Below are positions 41,583-50,965 of a stretch of 64,000 nucleotides of DNA, one piece after another. The notes beneath the pieces are model-generated. The model saw only the letters and a program-made list of their open reading frames with translations, was not told the DNA's origin and ran no database searches. The stretch covers positions 1-64,000 of the forward strand of contig JAZOCC010000007.1 in the NCBI GenBank assembly GCA_045596385.1, read 5' to 3'. The stretch comes from SIG307 sp045596385. Lineage in GTDB: Bacteria > Bacillota > Clostridia > Lachnospirales > Lachnospiraceae. The position numbers and the translations under genes were made by a program. How positions within the stretch are numbered: position 1 is the stretch's first letter; the number at the start of each line of letters is the position of its first letter.

Positions 41583-43136
41583 ATGTTACAGATTAAAAAT
41601 TTGACTATAACTCATAAAAAGGATTTGCGGACCATTGTGCAGAACTTTTCCCTGGTGTTAAATGACGGGGATAAGGCAGTGATGATAGGAGAAGAAGGAA
41701 ACGGAAAGTCCACGGTGCTAAAGTGGATTTTTGACCCGGAGCTGGTGGAGGACTATGCGGAGGGACAGGGAGAGCGTATCTTAAACAGAGAACGGCTGGG
41801 GTATCTGGCCCAGGAGTTGCCGGCAGAGCATAAGGAAAAGTCTTTGTATGAGTTTTTTTCGGAGGAGCCGGCGTTTTGGGAGCAGACGCCGAAGGATTTG
41901 AGTAAGATGGCGGGAGAATTCGGCCTTAACTCCGAGTTTTTCTATGGAGAACAGAAGCTTGCCACTCTTTCCGGCGGAGAGAAAATTAAGGCTCAGATGT
42001 TACGCTTGCTTATGGAGGAGCCTACGGTGTTGCTTCTTGATGAACCCTCCAATGATATTGATATCGAGACTTTGGAGTGGCTGGAGCGGTTTATCGTGAA
42101 CTGGCCTCACATTGTGCTGTATATTTCTCATGACGAGACACTCATTGAGCGTACCGCCAATATGGTCATTCATATGGAGCAGCTAAAGCGGAAGACCGAG
42201 AGCAAGTATACGGTGGCAAAGGTGCCGTATACGCAGTATATCGAGGAGCGGAAGGCGGGTCTGGAACGGCAGGAGCGTCTGGCGCAGAACGATAAGCGGG
42301 AAAAGGAAATCCGGGACGAGAAACTGCGGAAGCTGGAGCAAAAGGTAGGAAGCAGTTTGAGTAACATTTCCAAGGCAGAGCGGGATTTCATCGGCAGTAT
42401 GATGAAAAAGAAAATGAAGGCTGTAAAGAGCATGGAGAAACGCTTCGAACGGGAAGATGAAAACATGACCGAGATGCCGGAGACCGAGGAGGCAATCTTT
42501 TTCAAGCTGGGAGACAAGGAGTCTAAGGTGCCTGCCGGAAAGAACGTCATCGAGTATAGCCTGGACCGTTTGACGACACCGGACGGGGAACGGGTACTGG
42601 CAAAAGAGATTAAGCTTCTGGTCCGTGGCTCGGAGAAAATCTGTTTTGTCGGAAAAAACGGCGCAGGAAAGACCACGCTGCTTCGGAAGATAGCAGAGGA
42701 ACTTCTTGCAAGAACCGACATTCATGCGGAATATATGCCGCAAAGCTACGAAGAATTGTTGGATTTATCCATGACGCCGGTGGACTTTCTGGATACCACG
42801 GGAGAGAAGGAAGAACGTACCCGGATTCGTACTTATCTCGGGTCGTTAAAGTACACAGCGGATGAAATGGATCACCCGATGGCGGAGCTGTCCGGTGGTC
42901 AGAAGGCCAAGGTATTGCTCCTTAAGATGAGCCTGTCTAAAGCCAATGTCCTTATTTTGGACGAGCCTACGAGAAATTTTTCTCCGTTATCCGGCGGTGT
43001 CATCCGAAAGATATTAGCGGAGTTTCCGGGAGCCATACTTAGTATTTCTCACGACCGGAAGTACATGAAAGAAGTGTGCGATACGGTGTACCGGCTGACG
43101 GAAGAGGGGCTTGTGAAAGTTGAGAAGGAAGAGTAA
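41583..43136 (+). CDS. ABC-F family ATPase
   Basis: The 517-residue protein has two ATPase domains and no membrane part. Domain 1 has GEEGNGKSTVLK, LSGGEKIKAQ and LLLDEPSNDID. A long charged linker (about residues 205-300, KAGLERQERLAQNDKREKE) follows, and domain 2 has GKNGAGKTTLL, LSGGQKAKVLLL and LILDEPTRN. ABC-F proteins act on the ribosome, either as translation factors or as protectors against peptidyl-transferase antibiotics. The attenuator leader favours an inducible protection role, but the class cannot be told from sequence by eye. AGGAGG precedes the ATG. Confidence 0.9.
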   Translation: MLQIKNLTITHKKDLRTIVQNFSLVLNDGDKAVMIGEEGNGKSTVLKWIFDPELVEDYAEGQGERILNRERLGYLAQELPAEHKEKSLYEFFSEEPAFWEQTPKDLSKMAGEFGLNSEFFYGEQKLATLSGGEKIKAQMLRLLMEEPTVLLLDEPSNDIDIETLEWLERFIVNWPHIVLYISHDETLIERTANMVIHMEQLKRKTESKYTVAKVPYTQYIEERKAGLERQERLAQNDKREKEIRDEKLRKLEQKVGSSLSNISKAERDFIGSMMKKKMKAVKSMEKRFEREDENMTEMPETEEAIFFKLGDKESKVPAGKNVIEYSLDRLTTPDGERVLAKEIKLLVRGSEKICFVGKNGAGKTTLLRKIAEELLARTDIHAEYMPQSYEELLDLSMTPVDFLDTTGEKEERTRIRTYLGSLKYTADEMDHPMAELSGGQKAKVLLLKMSLSKANVLILDEPTRNFSPLSGGVIRKILAEFPGAILSISHDRKYMKEVCDTVYRLTEEGLVKVEKEE

Positions 43137-43260
43137 TGTTTGTATTCAAAAAGTCAAGCAAACCGTCCGTTGATTTGTTATAGTATACTTAAGCAATGAA
43201 GAAACCCGATTCATTGACAAAGAAGCGCTTCTTTTAAAGAACAGGGAAAGAGGGTATCGT

Positions 43261-44058
43261 ATGAACAAAATCGAAATACTGACAATGGCATTGGAATACA
43301 TGGAGACCAATCTTTCGTCGGAGATTAAGACAGAGGATGTGGCAGGGGCCTGCTATTGCTCCAAAGCTGCGCTGGAGAAGCTTTTTCGCAATCTGAATCA
43401 TATGAGCGTGCATGATTATGTGATTCGCAGAAGGATGACGCTGGCGGCCCGGATGATGCGGGAGAGGCCGGAGGTGAGTGTGCTTGATGTGGCACTTGCT
43501 TACGGGTACAGCACCAATGAGTCCTTTTCCAGAGCCTTTAAGAAGGTGTGGGACTGCAATCCGTCGGAGTTTAAGGAGAATCCGCGACATTTCGAGTTGT
43601 TTCCGAGACGTTACCCGCCTACGATGAAAGGAGACGCGATAATTATGAAAAATGTAGACATCAGTGAATTATACGAGTTATTTAAGACGAGAAAGAATTG
43701 TTACTTTGTGTGCTGCGATATCGACCATTTGGTTCCGATTAACGAGATTTCCAACAAGGCAGGCGATTTGGCGATTTTAGAGTCCCTGCGCCGTATGGAA
43801 GCGGAGGCAGGAGCGGAGGATGTTATCTTCCGTATCGGCGGTGATGAGTTTGTCTTGTTAACCGACAGTGAGGATGCAGCATATGCGGAAGGAATCGCAG
43901 ACAGTATCAGAGAGAAGAACGGCAAGCCGATTGTGTTTGAAGGGAAGGAAATTCCGCTAAGATTACACATTGCGGTAACGAAATATTCTTCCGGCAATGT
44001 TCGTTACAAGGATTTATTCGCGCAGTTGCATAATGCAATCATGGAAGTAAAGCAATAA
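43261..44058 (+). CDS. AraC-type HTH fused to a GGDEF domain
   Basis: Residues 1-105 are an AraC DNA-binding domain (KTEDVAGACYCSKAALEKLF and VLDVALAYGYSTNESFSRAF). Residues 135-265 look like a GGDEF domain: FVCCDIDHLVPIN, then the intact signature RIGGDEFVLLTD. The N-terminal part of the cyclase fold is short, and I see no RxxD inhibitory site. The protein could make or sense cyclic di-GMP or another nucleotide while binding DNA. The usual sugar-sensing AraC domain is absent. Confidence 0.8.
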   Translation: MNKIEILTMALEYMETNLSSEIKTEDVAGACYCSKAALEKLFRNLNHMSVHDYVIRRRMTLAARMMRERPEVSVLDVALAYGYSTNESFSRAFKKVWDCNPSEFKENPRHFELFPRRYPPTMKGDAIIMKNVDISELYELFKTRKNCYFVCCDIDHLVPINEISNKAGDLAILESLRRMEAEAGAEDVIFRIGGDEFVLLTDSEDAAYAEGIADSIREKNGKPIVFEGKEIPLRLHIAVTKYSSGNVRYKDLFAQLHNAIMEVKQ

Positions 44059-44102
44059 GTGAAACAGAGAGCGGTGGGTGCTTGCATCGCATGTATGAAA
44101 AA

Positions 44103-44137
44103 AGAGAGTGTCGATAAAACGGCGCTCTCTTTTTTTG
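44103..44137 (+). terminator. terminator after the AraC-GGDEF gene
   Basis: AGAGAGTGTCG pairs with CGGCGCTCTCT (G-U pairs included), followed by seven Ts. Confidence 0.8.
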
Positions 44138-44305
44138 TTGGGGGATTAATCTATAATCATCCTAACTCTCGCAGTTATTTAGTATAGCATCTTTCTAAAA
44201 TAATGATACAACATTCTTGTGTTTTGTGTCAAGAAGATGTCTCGTCTTTTTGCAGAGAAGAGCATAAGCAGGAGAAAGAAAACGTGTGGATTCAGGGGAG
44301 CTTCG

Positions 44306-44334
44306 TTGCTCTTTGACGAAAAATATGGTAAAAT
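44306..44334 (+). promoter_or_regulatory. possible promoter of the GH2 gene
   Basis: TTGCTC (44306-44311), 17 bases, TAAAAT (44329-44334) with an upstream TGG as an extended -10. The rest of the 345-base gap (44138-44300) shows nothing I can name. Confidence 0.45.
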
Positions 44335-44404
44335 AAGCAGTGATAGTGGGAGTGTAGGAAAGACGGTGTGTAGGCACCGGACGGATTCGAAGGAGGCGTT
44401 TCGA

Positions 44405-47400
44405 ATGACAAAGAAGAGATTGTGGAACGATAACTGGATGTTTTGTGAAAAAACGTTGGGAACACCGGCAAATGAGGTGTGGGCAGGTGTAAATGATTGG
44501 CAGACAGTGGATTTGCCTCATGACTGGCTGATTTATGATGCAAAGGATTTGTACCGGGACGGTGAGGGCTGGTACAGGAAGCGCTTTTTCTATGTGCCGT
44601 CGGAGGAGCGGGTATCTCTGCGCTTTGACGGTGTGTATATGAATTGTACCGTGTATGTGAATGAAACGCGGGTGTATGACTGGAAGTACGGGTATTCGGC
44701 CTTCGAGTTAGATATAACGGATGCCTTATGTGAGGGGGAGAATGTGGTCCATGTACAGGTGCGGCATCAAAGCCCGAATTCCCGCTGGTACTCCGGTGCC
44801 GGAGTTTACCGGAATGTGTGGTTGGTGACCCGTCCGCAGGTGCATCTGGTCAGTGACGGTGTATATGTACATACGCTGGAGCATAACGGAGATTATGTGG
44901 TGACGGTAACGACGGAAGCGGAATGCGGCGCCGGAACGAATCTGGGTACGCTGTCTGTGGCAGATACGGCAGGAGCATATAGAGAAGGTAGCTTAGGTGC
45001 TTTGGAAGCAACGGGTGACGTGAACGGTGTGAAGGTAAGACACAGGATACTTTCTCCGGAGGGAACGGTGGTAGCGGAATGTGAAGGAAGTCCGCTTACG
45101 GGAGCCTTTGCTACGGACACACAGGAGTTTTTTGTGAAGCGACCGGAATGCTGGGATATCGAAAATCCGGTGTTATATATTTTGGTGACGGAGCTTGTGA
45201 AGGACGAAACGGTGGTGGATGAGTTAAGGCAGTTCATCGGTTTCCGGAAACTTTTGTTTACCACGGAGAAGGGGCTTTTCTTAAACGGAAGACATATAAA
45301 GCTGAACGGTGTCTGCGAACACCATGATTTGGGATGCCTCGGTGCGGCATTTAACAAAGCGGCACTGCGCAGACAGTTTATGAAATTAAAGGAAATGGGT
45401 GTCAATGCCCTGCGTACCTCCCACAATATGCCGGCGAAGGAGTTTATGGAGCTGGCGGATGAAATGGGCTTTTTGGTAGTGGCGGAGGCCTTTGATATGT
45501 GGGAGCGTTCGAAGACCCCGTATGACTATGCGCGATTCTTTAAGGAGTGGTATCGGGCGGATGTGGCAAGTTGGATTCGCCGTGACCGGAATCATCCGTC
45601 TCTTCTTATGTGGAGTATCGGGAATGAGATTTACGATACTCATGCGGATGAACACGGCTTGGAGATTGCAAAGTATCTGTCGGAAGCGGTGCGTGTTCAC
45701 GACTCACGGGAAAATGCACCGGTGACCATCGGTTCCAACTATATGCCGTGGGAGAATGCACAAAAGTGTGCGGACTATGTGAAGTATGCAGGCTACAATT
45801 ACGGAGAAATGTGCTATGAGAAGCATCATGGGGAGCATCCGGACTGGTATATTTACGGTAGTGAGACTTGTTCTACGGTGCAGAGTCGCGGTATTTACCG
45901 GTTCCCGTTTGCGCAGTCGGTACTCTGTGATGACGACGAGCAGTGTTCTTCTCTCGGAAATGCCACCACCAGCTGGGGCGCAAAGTCTACGGAGCAATGC
46001 ATTACCTCGGACAGAGACGCGAAGTATTCTTTGGGGCAGTTTATCTGGACCGGGTTTGATTATATCGGAGAGCCGACCCCATACCATACGAAGAATTCAT
46101 ATTTCGGTCAGATTGATACGGCGGGCTTTTTCAAGGATCAGGCCTATATGTATCAGGCGGAGTGGACGGATTATAAAAAAGCGCCGATGGTGCATGTTTT
46201 TCCGTATTGGGACTTCTCTTTGGGGCAGACGGTGGACGTGCGGGTGTGCTCCAATGCACCCCGGGTGGAGCTGTTTGTGAATGGGAATTCTCAGGGCGCT
46301 TATGAGATTGACCACGAAAAGGGGAAGCAGCTTCTCGGTCATTGGCAGGTGTCTTATGTGCCGGGAGAGATTACGGCAGTGGCCTATGATGAAAATGGGG
46401 TAGAGATTGCCCGGGATACCGAGCATTCCTTCGGTGACCCGGCAAAGCTTGTGTTAAAACCGGAAAGTACGGTTATGAAGGCAGACGGAAGAGATTTGAT
46501 TTTTGTGGAAATCGGTACAGAGGATGCGCAAGGATATCCGGTGAAGAATGCCACGAACCGTGTCCGCATTTCTGTGGAAGGAGCCGGACGGCTGGTGGGT
46601 CTTGATAACGGTGACAGTACGGATTTCGACAACTATAAAGCAACGAGCCGGAGACTGTTCTCGGGTAAGCTGTCGGCAGTTATTGCCGCAACCAAGGAAC
46701 CGGGAGAAATTGTGGTAAAGGCAACTTCCGTGGGACTTCCGGAGGAAAGTATTACGTTACGGGCGGAAGACTGCGAGATCCCGGAGGGTGTGTCTGCAAC
46801 GGAGGATAATGAGGCGGCGGAGGCAAGATGGCTACGGAAGAGGGAAGAGAAGGAGCGCCTGATTGAGTTGGAGCGGATGGCAGGTTCCGGGCAGGGTGCG
46901 GCTGAACTGCCGGAAGCAAAGAATGGCAGAGAAACTGTGGAGCAGTGGAAGAAACGTATGGCAGAGGAGGTGCCGGTCCGTCGGATCGATATTGTGACGG
47001 AGGGAACCAACCGGCTGGACGCAGAGCGGAAAGAGGTAACGCTTACGGCAAAGATTTATCCGGAAAACGCCACCTATCAGGAGATTTTGTGGAGGGTAAC
47101 CAACAACGGCGGCGTGGATTCCAATATTGCGAAACTGACGGATGCAGAAACGGGAGAGTCCTCTTTTAGTAAAGAGAAAGGCCTTGTGTTCGGAACGAAG
47201 GTAAAGCTGACAGCTCTCGGTGATGGGGAAGTAAGGGTGCGTTGCAATTCAAAGAACGGCGGAGAAAAGATTCGTTTGATTTCCGATACGGACTTTACCA
47301 TAGAGGGCATCGGTACCGCATTTTTAAATCCGTACGAGCTTATTTCTGGAAGTTTGTTTAGCCGGTATGACGGTGTGGTGACCAACGGTAACGAGCGTGG

Positions 47401-48079
47401 CGTGGCCACCGCCAGAGACGGAAAGACGACGGTGACCTATGACAACATCGATTTCGGTGACTTCGGTTCCGATGAGATTACATTACCGATTTTTGAATTG
47501 GGAAGTCAGGCGGTTCAAATCGAACTGTGGGAAGGTGCACCGCGGGATGCGGGAAGCGAGCTTGTGGATGTGCTAACCTATCATGTGCCGTCGATCTGGA
47601 ATACTTATCAGGAGCGTACCTACAAGTTGCCGAGAAGGATGCGGGGAGTGACAAGCATCAGCTTTGTAACGGAGAATAAGATTCACCTGAAAGGTTTTGT
47701 GTTTACCAAAAAGGAGAAGGCCTTTGAAACACTTTCCGTAAAGGAAAATACCTCGATTTACGGAGATACCTTTACGGTGGAAGAGGATGCCGTTACCGGA
47801 ATCGGAAATAATGTAACGGTAGTCTTTGAGGACATGGACTTCGGAGAAACGGGGACGACAAAGCTGACGATTTGCGGTAGAAGTGAATTGCCGGTGAATA
47901 CCATCCATGTGCGTTTTCAAACGGAAAACGGCGACAGCAACGAGGTGGCGGAGTTCGCAGGTTCTGAGGAGTATATAGAGCGTACGTTTGAGTTTGCAAA
48001 GGTGTCCGGAAAAACTACCGTAAACTTTGTGTTCCTGCCGGGATGTGAGTTTGACTTTAAGTGGTTCCGCTTTGAATAG
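44405..48079 (+). CDS. glycoside hydrolase family 2 enzyme, beta-galactosidase-like, multidomain
   Basis: The 1224-residue protein starts with the GH2 sugar-binding domain (WYRKRFFYVP, SRWYSGAGVYRNVWL), then an Ig-like domain and the TIM barrel from about residue 300 (NGVCEHHDLG, NALRTSHNMP). The acid/base is Glu408 in WSIGNEI and the nucleophile is probably Glu487 in YGSETCS. After the barrel come a DUF4982-like domain (about 600-665), Ig/invasin-like modules, a charged linker and two beta-sandwich, carbohydrate-binding-like modules at the C-terminus. There is no signal peptide, so it is probably cytoplasmic despite those modules. The start follows AAGGAGG at 44390-44396. It is a single gene with no transporter nearby. 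Galactosidase, glucuronidase or another specificity cannot be told apart here. Confidence 0.88.
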   Translation: MTKKRLWNDNWMFCEKTLGTPANEVWAGVNDWQTVDLPHDWLIYDAKDLYRDGEGWYRKRFFYVPSEERVSLRFDGVYMNCTVYVNETRVYDWKYGYSAFELDITDALCEGENVVHVQVRHQSPNSRWYSGAGVYRNVWLVTRPQVHLVSDGVYVHTLEHNGDYVVTVTTEAECGAGTNLGTLSVADTAGAYREGSLGALEATGDVNGVKVRHRILSPEGTVVAECEGSPLTGAFATDTQEFFVKRPECWDIENPVLYILVTELVKDETVVDELRQFIGFRKLLFTTEKGLFLNGRHIKLNGVCEHHDLGCLGAAFNKAALRRQFMKLKEMGVNALRTSHNMPAKEFMELADEMGFLVVAEAFDMWERSKTPYDYARFFKEWYRADVASWIRRDRNHPSLLMWSIGNEIYDTHADEHGLEIAKYLSEAVRVHDSRENAPVTIGSNYMPWENAQKCADYVKYAGYNYGEMCYEKHHGEHPDWYIYGSETCSTVQSRGIYRFPFAQSVLCDDDEQCSSLGNATTSWGAKSTEQCITSDRDAKYSLGQFIWTGFDYIGEPTPYHTKNSYFGQIDTAGFFKDQAYMYQAEWTDYKKAPMVHVFPYWDFSLGQTVDVRVCSNAPRVELFVNGNSQGAYEIDHEKGKQLLGHWQVSYVPGEITAVAYDENGVEIARDTEHSFGDPAKLVLKPESTVMKADGRDLIFVEIGTEDAQGYPVKNATNRVRISVEGAGRLVGLDNGDSTDFDNYKATSRRLFSGKLSAVIAATKEPGEIVVKATSVGLPEESITLRAEDCEIPEGVSATEDNEAAEARWLRKREEKERLIELERMAGSGQGAAELPEAKNGRETVEQWKKRMAEEVPVRRIDIVTEGTNRLDAERKEVTLTAKIYPENATYQEILWRVTNNGGVDSNIAKLTDAETGESSFSKEKGLVFGTKVKLTALGDGEVRVRCNSKNGGEKIRLISDTDFTIEGIGTAFLNPYELISGSLFSRYDGVVTNGNERGVATARDGKTTVTYDNIDFGDFGSDEITLPIFELGSQAVQIELWEGAPRDAGSELVDVLTYHVPSIWNTYQERTYKLPRRMRGVTSISFVTENKIHLKGFVFTKKEKAFETLSVKENTSIYGDTFTVEEDAVTGIGNNVTVVFEDMDFGETGTTKLTICGRSELPVNTIHVRFQTENGDSNEVAEFAGSEEYIERTFEFAKVSGKTTVNFVFLPGCEFDFKWFRFE

Positions 48080-48146
48080 CGCGGCGTCCCATTCTTGCAA
48101 GTGTTGGGAAACTTGCAAGAATCCGCCACACCCGATGCCGCCGCGC
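48079..48146. repeat. two-stem inverted repeat after the GH2 gene
   Basis: GCGCGGCG (48079-48086) pairs with CGCCGCGC (48139-48146). Inside it ATTCTTGCAAGT (48091-48102) pairs with ACTTGCAAGAAT (48111-48122). There is no T-run, and the stem starts at the last base of the stop codon. It could protect the mRNA end. Confidence 0.6.
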
Positions 48147-48150
48147 AGAT

Positions 48151-48208
48151 AAAAAACGGGAAGGTGTACTTTACTCGAAATATGAGTAGAATCCCTTCCC
48201 GGTTTTTT
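48151..48208. terminator. bidirectional terminator between convergent genes
   Basis: AAAAAACGGGAAGG (48151-48164) pairs with CCTTCCCGGTTTTTT (48194-48208) with one bulge. It has T-runs on both strands and serves the GH2 gene and the lipoprotein hydrolase. Confidence 0.8.
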
Positions 48209-49610
48209 ATGGTTCGTTTTTGATAAATTCGGTGAATGCAGTAATAAGTTCCTTCGGAAATTCCATGTGTTGATAAACCGCTGCAGGGTCAGAGGTGTCG
48301 ATTTTGTATCCGAAATGGCTGATATCATCGAACCGCTGAATTGTGACATTTTTGTTGTCTTTAAAAAGTGTGTCCCAAAGAGAAATATCCGCTTCAAAAA
48401 TTTGTCGGTCGGAGGCGCTGTTGATAATCAGAGCTTTTACATTGGTGTCGGTGATGCTTTTTCCGGTGTCTGTTTGATTATAGGAAGCCCAATAAGTATC
48501 GGGCACACCGTAGTAGTAATGACCCTGCGAGGTAGCATCGGTTGCAAGTTTCGCTGATTCGGCAAGTGCTGTATAGGAGGTTATGTTTGCCGGGTCGAGG
48601 GCGGTGTATTGGTCGCACATAATGTCTGCAAGATGCCGGGCGGAGCTGTTAAAAAGTAGAATTCCGCTTATATCATCGTTTGTTGTGGCAAGTTCTGCGG
48701 CGATTTGACCGCCGAGGCTATGGCCAAACAGATATAAGCCAGAACAGTTTTGCTCCTGCAGAAAACTAATTGCGGCGGAGCAATCCTCCAGATATTCGTC
48801 CTTAATACCGTAGTTATTACCGAAATCAGAGGCGTAATTTAACGTCCGTTTGTCTACGCGAAGGGAGTTGATACCGTTTTCGGCGAGGCCTAAAGCAATG
48901 TCTTCAAACGGTGCCAGGATGCCGAGGGTTTCGTTGTAGTCGCTCGGACCGGAGCCTGCAATAAGTAGCACTGCAGGGTGTGAATTTTCGTCGTTTACAT
49001 AAGTATAAACAGCATTTAGACGATAACCTTTATTTTCTAAAAGAAAATATTGCTCGGTGATATTGTTGTCGTAATTGATTTCAAAGGTGTGCTTGAAATG
49101 ATTATTGTAGGTGATGCCGCATATTTTTAAGTCCTTAATTGCAAGGGTTAAATTTGTAGTTATGTTATCAAAGTTCAAATCTGCGGTATATGTGGCAATG
49201 CCATCGGTTGAACTTACCTGTTTATTTGTAATGTCATTCAGAGTACCGCCTAAATTCGAGATATTTTCAAACATAGAAGTGAAACTGTCTTTGCTCAAAA
49301 GACTGCTTAATTCTACATCGGCGTACTCATACAAATCCTCCGTTTTGCCTTGTTTCCATTTTGAAACGATATATTCGAAAAGTTCGTCATTTGTTGCCGG
49401 TTTTGTATCTGTAACGGAAGCAGGTGTTGCAGTTGTGGTCGGCGTAGCTTCGGTGGTAGGAGCAGGCGTTTCGGTTGCAGTCGGTGTTGTTTCCTCGATA
49501 GGAGACGGAGTTTTTGTTGTTGTTTCAGCTCCGGGGGTTTTAGCCTTGCATCCCGAAAATGCAACAACACAGATAAGAAAACAACTGATGATTAGATTAC
49601 GGTAGTTCAT
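48207..49610 (-). CDS. alpha/beta-hydrolase lipoprotein
   Basis: The 467-residue protein has a lipoprotein signal ending AFSGC (Cys21), a Thr/Pro-rich linker to about residue 70 and a DUF3887-like domain (ELFEYIVSKWKQGKTEDLYEY). The C-terminal alpha/beta hydrolase has the nucleophile elbow GHSLGGQ, an Asp in SASDRQIF and a His in ISHFGY. It is probably an extracytoplasmic esterase or peptidase with unknown substrate. Its codons are more A+T-rich than those of the GH2 gene. Confidence 0.8.
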   Translation of the reverse strand: MNYRNLIISCFLICVVAFSGCKAKTPGAETTTKTPSPIEETTPTATETPAPTTEATPTTTATPASVTDTKPATNDELFEYIVSKWKQGKTEDLYEYADVELSSLLSKDSFTSMFENISNLGGTLNDITNKQVSSTDGIATYTADLNFDNITTNLTLAIKDLKICGITYNNHFKHTFEINYDNNITEQYFLLENKGYRLNAVYTYVNDENSHPAVLLIAGSGPSDYNETLGILAPFEDIALGLAENGINSLRVDKRTLNYASDFGNNYGIKDEYLEDCSAAISFLQEQNCSGLYLFGHSLGGQIAAELATTNDDISGILLFNSSARHLADIMCDQYTALDPANITSYTALAESAKLATDATSQGHYYYGVPDTYWASYNQTDTGKSITDTNVKALIINSASDRQIFEADISLWDTLFKDNKNVTIQRFDDISHFGYKIDTSDPAAVYQHMEFPKELITAFTEFIKNEP

Positions 49611-49703
49611 TTTGTTTTACCTCGCAGTTAATTATTGTATTCAAGCTACAATCTGATTATAGTATAACATCTGACATGGCGTCAATGTCAAGCGGATGGT
49701 GTG

Positions 49704-49786
49704 TTTAACGGTAGAAATACTTTACGGTTTTTTAGCAATACCAACCGTTAACTTTACGGAGATTTAACGGCATTTTCCTGTATACT
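49704..49786 (+). promoter_or_regulatory. PHO-box-like direct repeats and -10 of the phosphate operon
   Basis: TTTAACGG or TTTACGG occurs at 49704-49711, 49721-49727, 49753-49759 and 49763-49770. The last two are 11 bases apart in phase and end 10 bases before TATACT (49781-49786), where a normal -35 box is missing. Eleven-base direct repeats ahead of a bare -10 are typical of PhoB/PhoP-type activation. Confidence 0.5.
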
Positions 49787-49860
49787 AAACTTGTCCTTGT
49801 GTGACGAAAGCGGGGACTTACATAAAAACCGGTCGAAATCCGGCTTTAGGAGGATTGTAC

Positions 49861-50913
49861 ATGAATATTTCGTTTTCCTACTTCCTCACACAGATGTTGG
49901 AAAATCCGGTATTGCTTATCGCGGTACTGTTGACGCTCGGTGTTATTTTTGTAAACGGCTGGACCGATGCTCCGAACGCCATTGCTACATGTGTTGCAAC
50001 AAGAAGTATGCCGGCAGGCGCGGCAATTTTGATGTCGGCGGTGTGTAACTTTTTAGGTGTGCTGGTAATGTCTCTTGTGAACACCACAGTGGCCATGACC
50101 ATTAAAAACATGGTGAATTTTAACGGGGACAATAAAAAAGCATTGATTGCTCTGTGTGCGGCTATGTTTGCCATTGTGGTATGGGCGGTGGCTGCCTGGT
50201 ATTTCGGAATTCCGACCAGTGAAAGCCATGCGCTGATTGCGGGTCTTTCCGGTGCGGCGATTTCCTTGCAGGGCGGCCTTTCCGGTATCAATCCGGCGGA
50301 GTGGATGAAGGTAATCTACGGCTTGGGACTTTCCAGTATCTTGGGCTTTGCATCGGGTTACGGTGCATCGAAGATGACCATTTTCCTTTGTAAGAACATG
50401 GAACGCAAAAAAACCAATAAGTTTTTCACGGGAGCCCAGATTGCGGGTAGTGCGGCAACATCCTTTATGCACGGTGCCCAGGACGGACAGAAGTTTATGG
50501 GAGTACTCTTGTTGGCGTTGTTTTTGGTTAATGGGTCCGATACGTCAACGGCGGTACAGCCACCGTTTTGGATGATGCTTCTTTGCTCCGTGGTGATGGG
50601 TTTGGGAACCTCCATCGGCGGCAAGAAGATTATTAAGTCTGTCGGTATGGATATGGTTCGTTTGGAAAAATTCCAAGGCTTTTCCGCAGATATTGCGGCG
50701 AGCTTTTGTTTGTTTTTATCTTCCACCTTCGGTATTCCGGTCAGTACGACACATACGAAGACCACGGCGATTATGGGCGTTGGTGCGGTAAAACGTCTGT
50801 CGGCCATTAATTTCGGCGTGGTAAAGGAAATGGTGCTGACCTGGATATTGACCTTCCCGGGGTGTGGCCTCATCGGATTTTTGATGGCGCAGTTGTTTAT
50901 GCTGCTGGCATAA
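49861..50913 (+). CDS. pit: PiT-family inorganic phosphate transporter
   Basis: The 350-residue membrane protein has about ten helices and the two PiT signature regions, NGWTDAPNAIATCVATRSM at the start and GIPVSTTHTKTTAIMGVGAV near the end. It couples phosphate (as metal phosphate) to H+ or Na+ uptake. AGGAGG selects ATG 49861. A DUF47 accessory gene follows after 52 bases. Confidence 0.93.
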   Translation: MNISFSYFLTQMLENPVLLIAVLLTLGVIFVNGWTDAPNAIATCVATRSMPAGAAILMSAVCNFLGVLVMSLVNTTVAMTIKNMVNFNGDNKKALIALCAAMFAIVVWAVAAWYFGIPTSESHALIAGLSGAAISLQGGLSGINPAEWMKVIYGLGLSSILGFASGYGASKMTIFLCKNMERKKTNKFFTGAQIAGSAATSFMHGAQDGQKFMGVLLLALFLVNGSDTSTAVQPPFWMMLLCSVVMGLGTSIGGKKIIKSVGMDMVRLEKFQGFSADIAASFCLFLSSTFGIPVSTTHTKTTAIMGVGAVKRLSAINFGVVKEMVLTWILTFPGCGLIGFLMAQLFMLLA

Positions 50914-50965
50914 ATGAAGAGAATAAGAGGATGAAGAAATACATAGTTTAAAAGGAGAGAGAATT

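Noticed and set aside
49111..49605. Plus-strand open frame antisense to the hydrolase lipoprotein
   Set aside because: Low-complexity Val/Gly/Ser stretch mirroring the Thr/Pro linker; a shadow.
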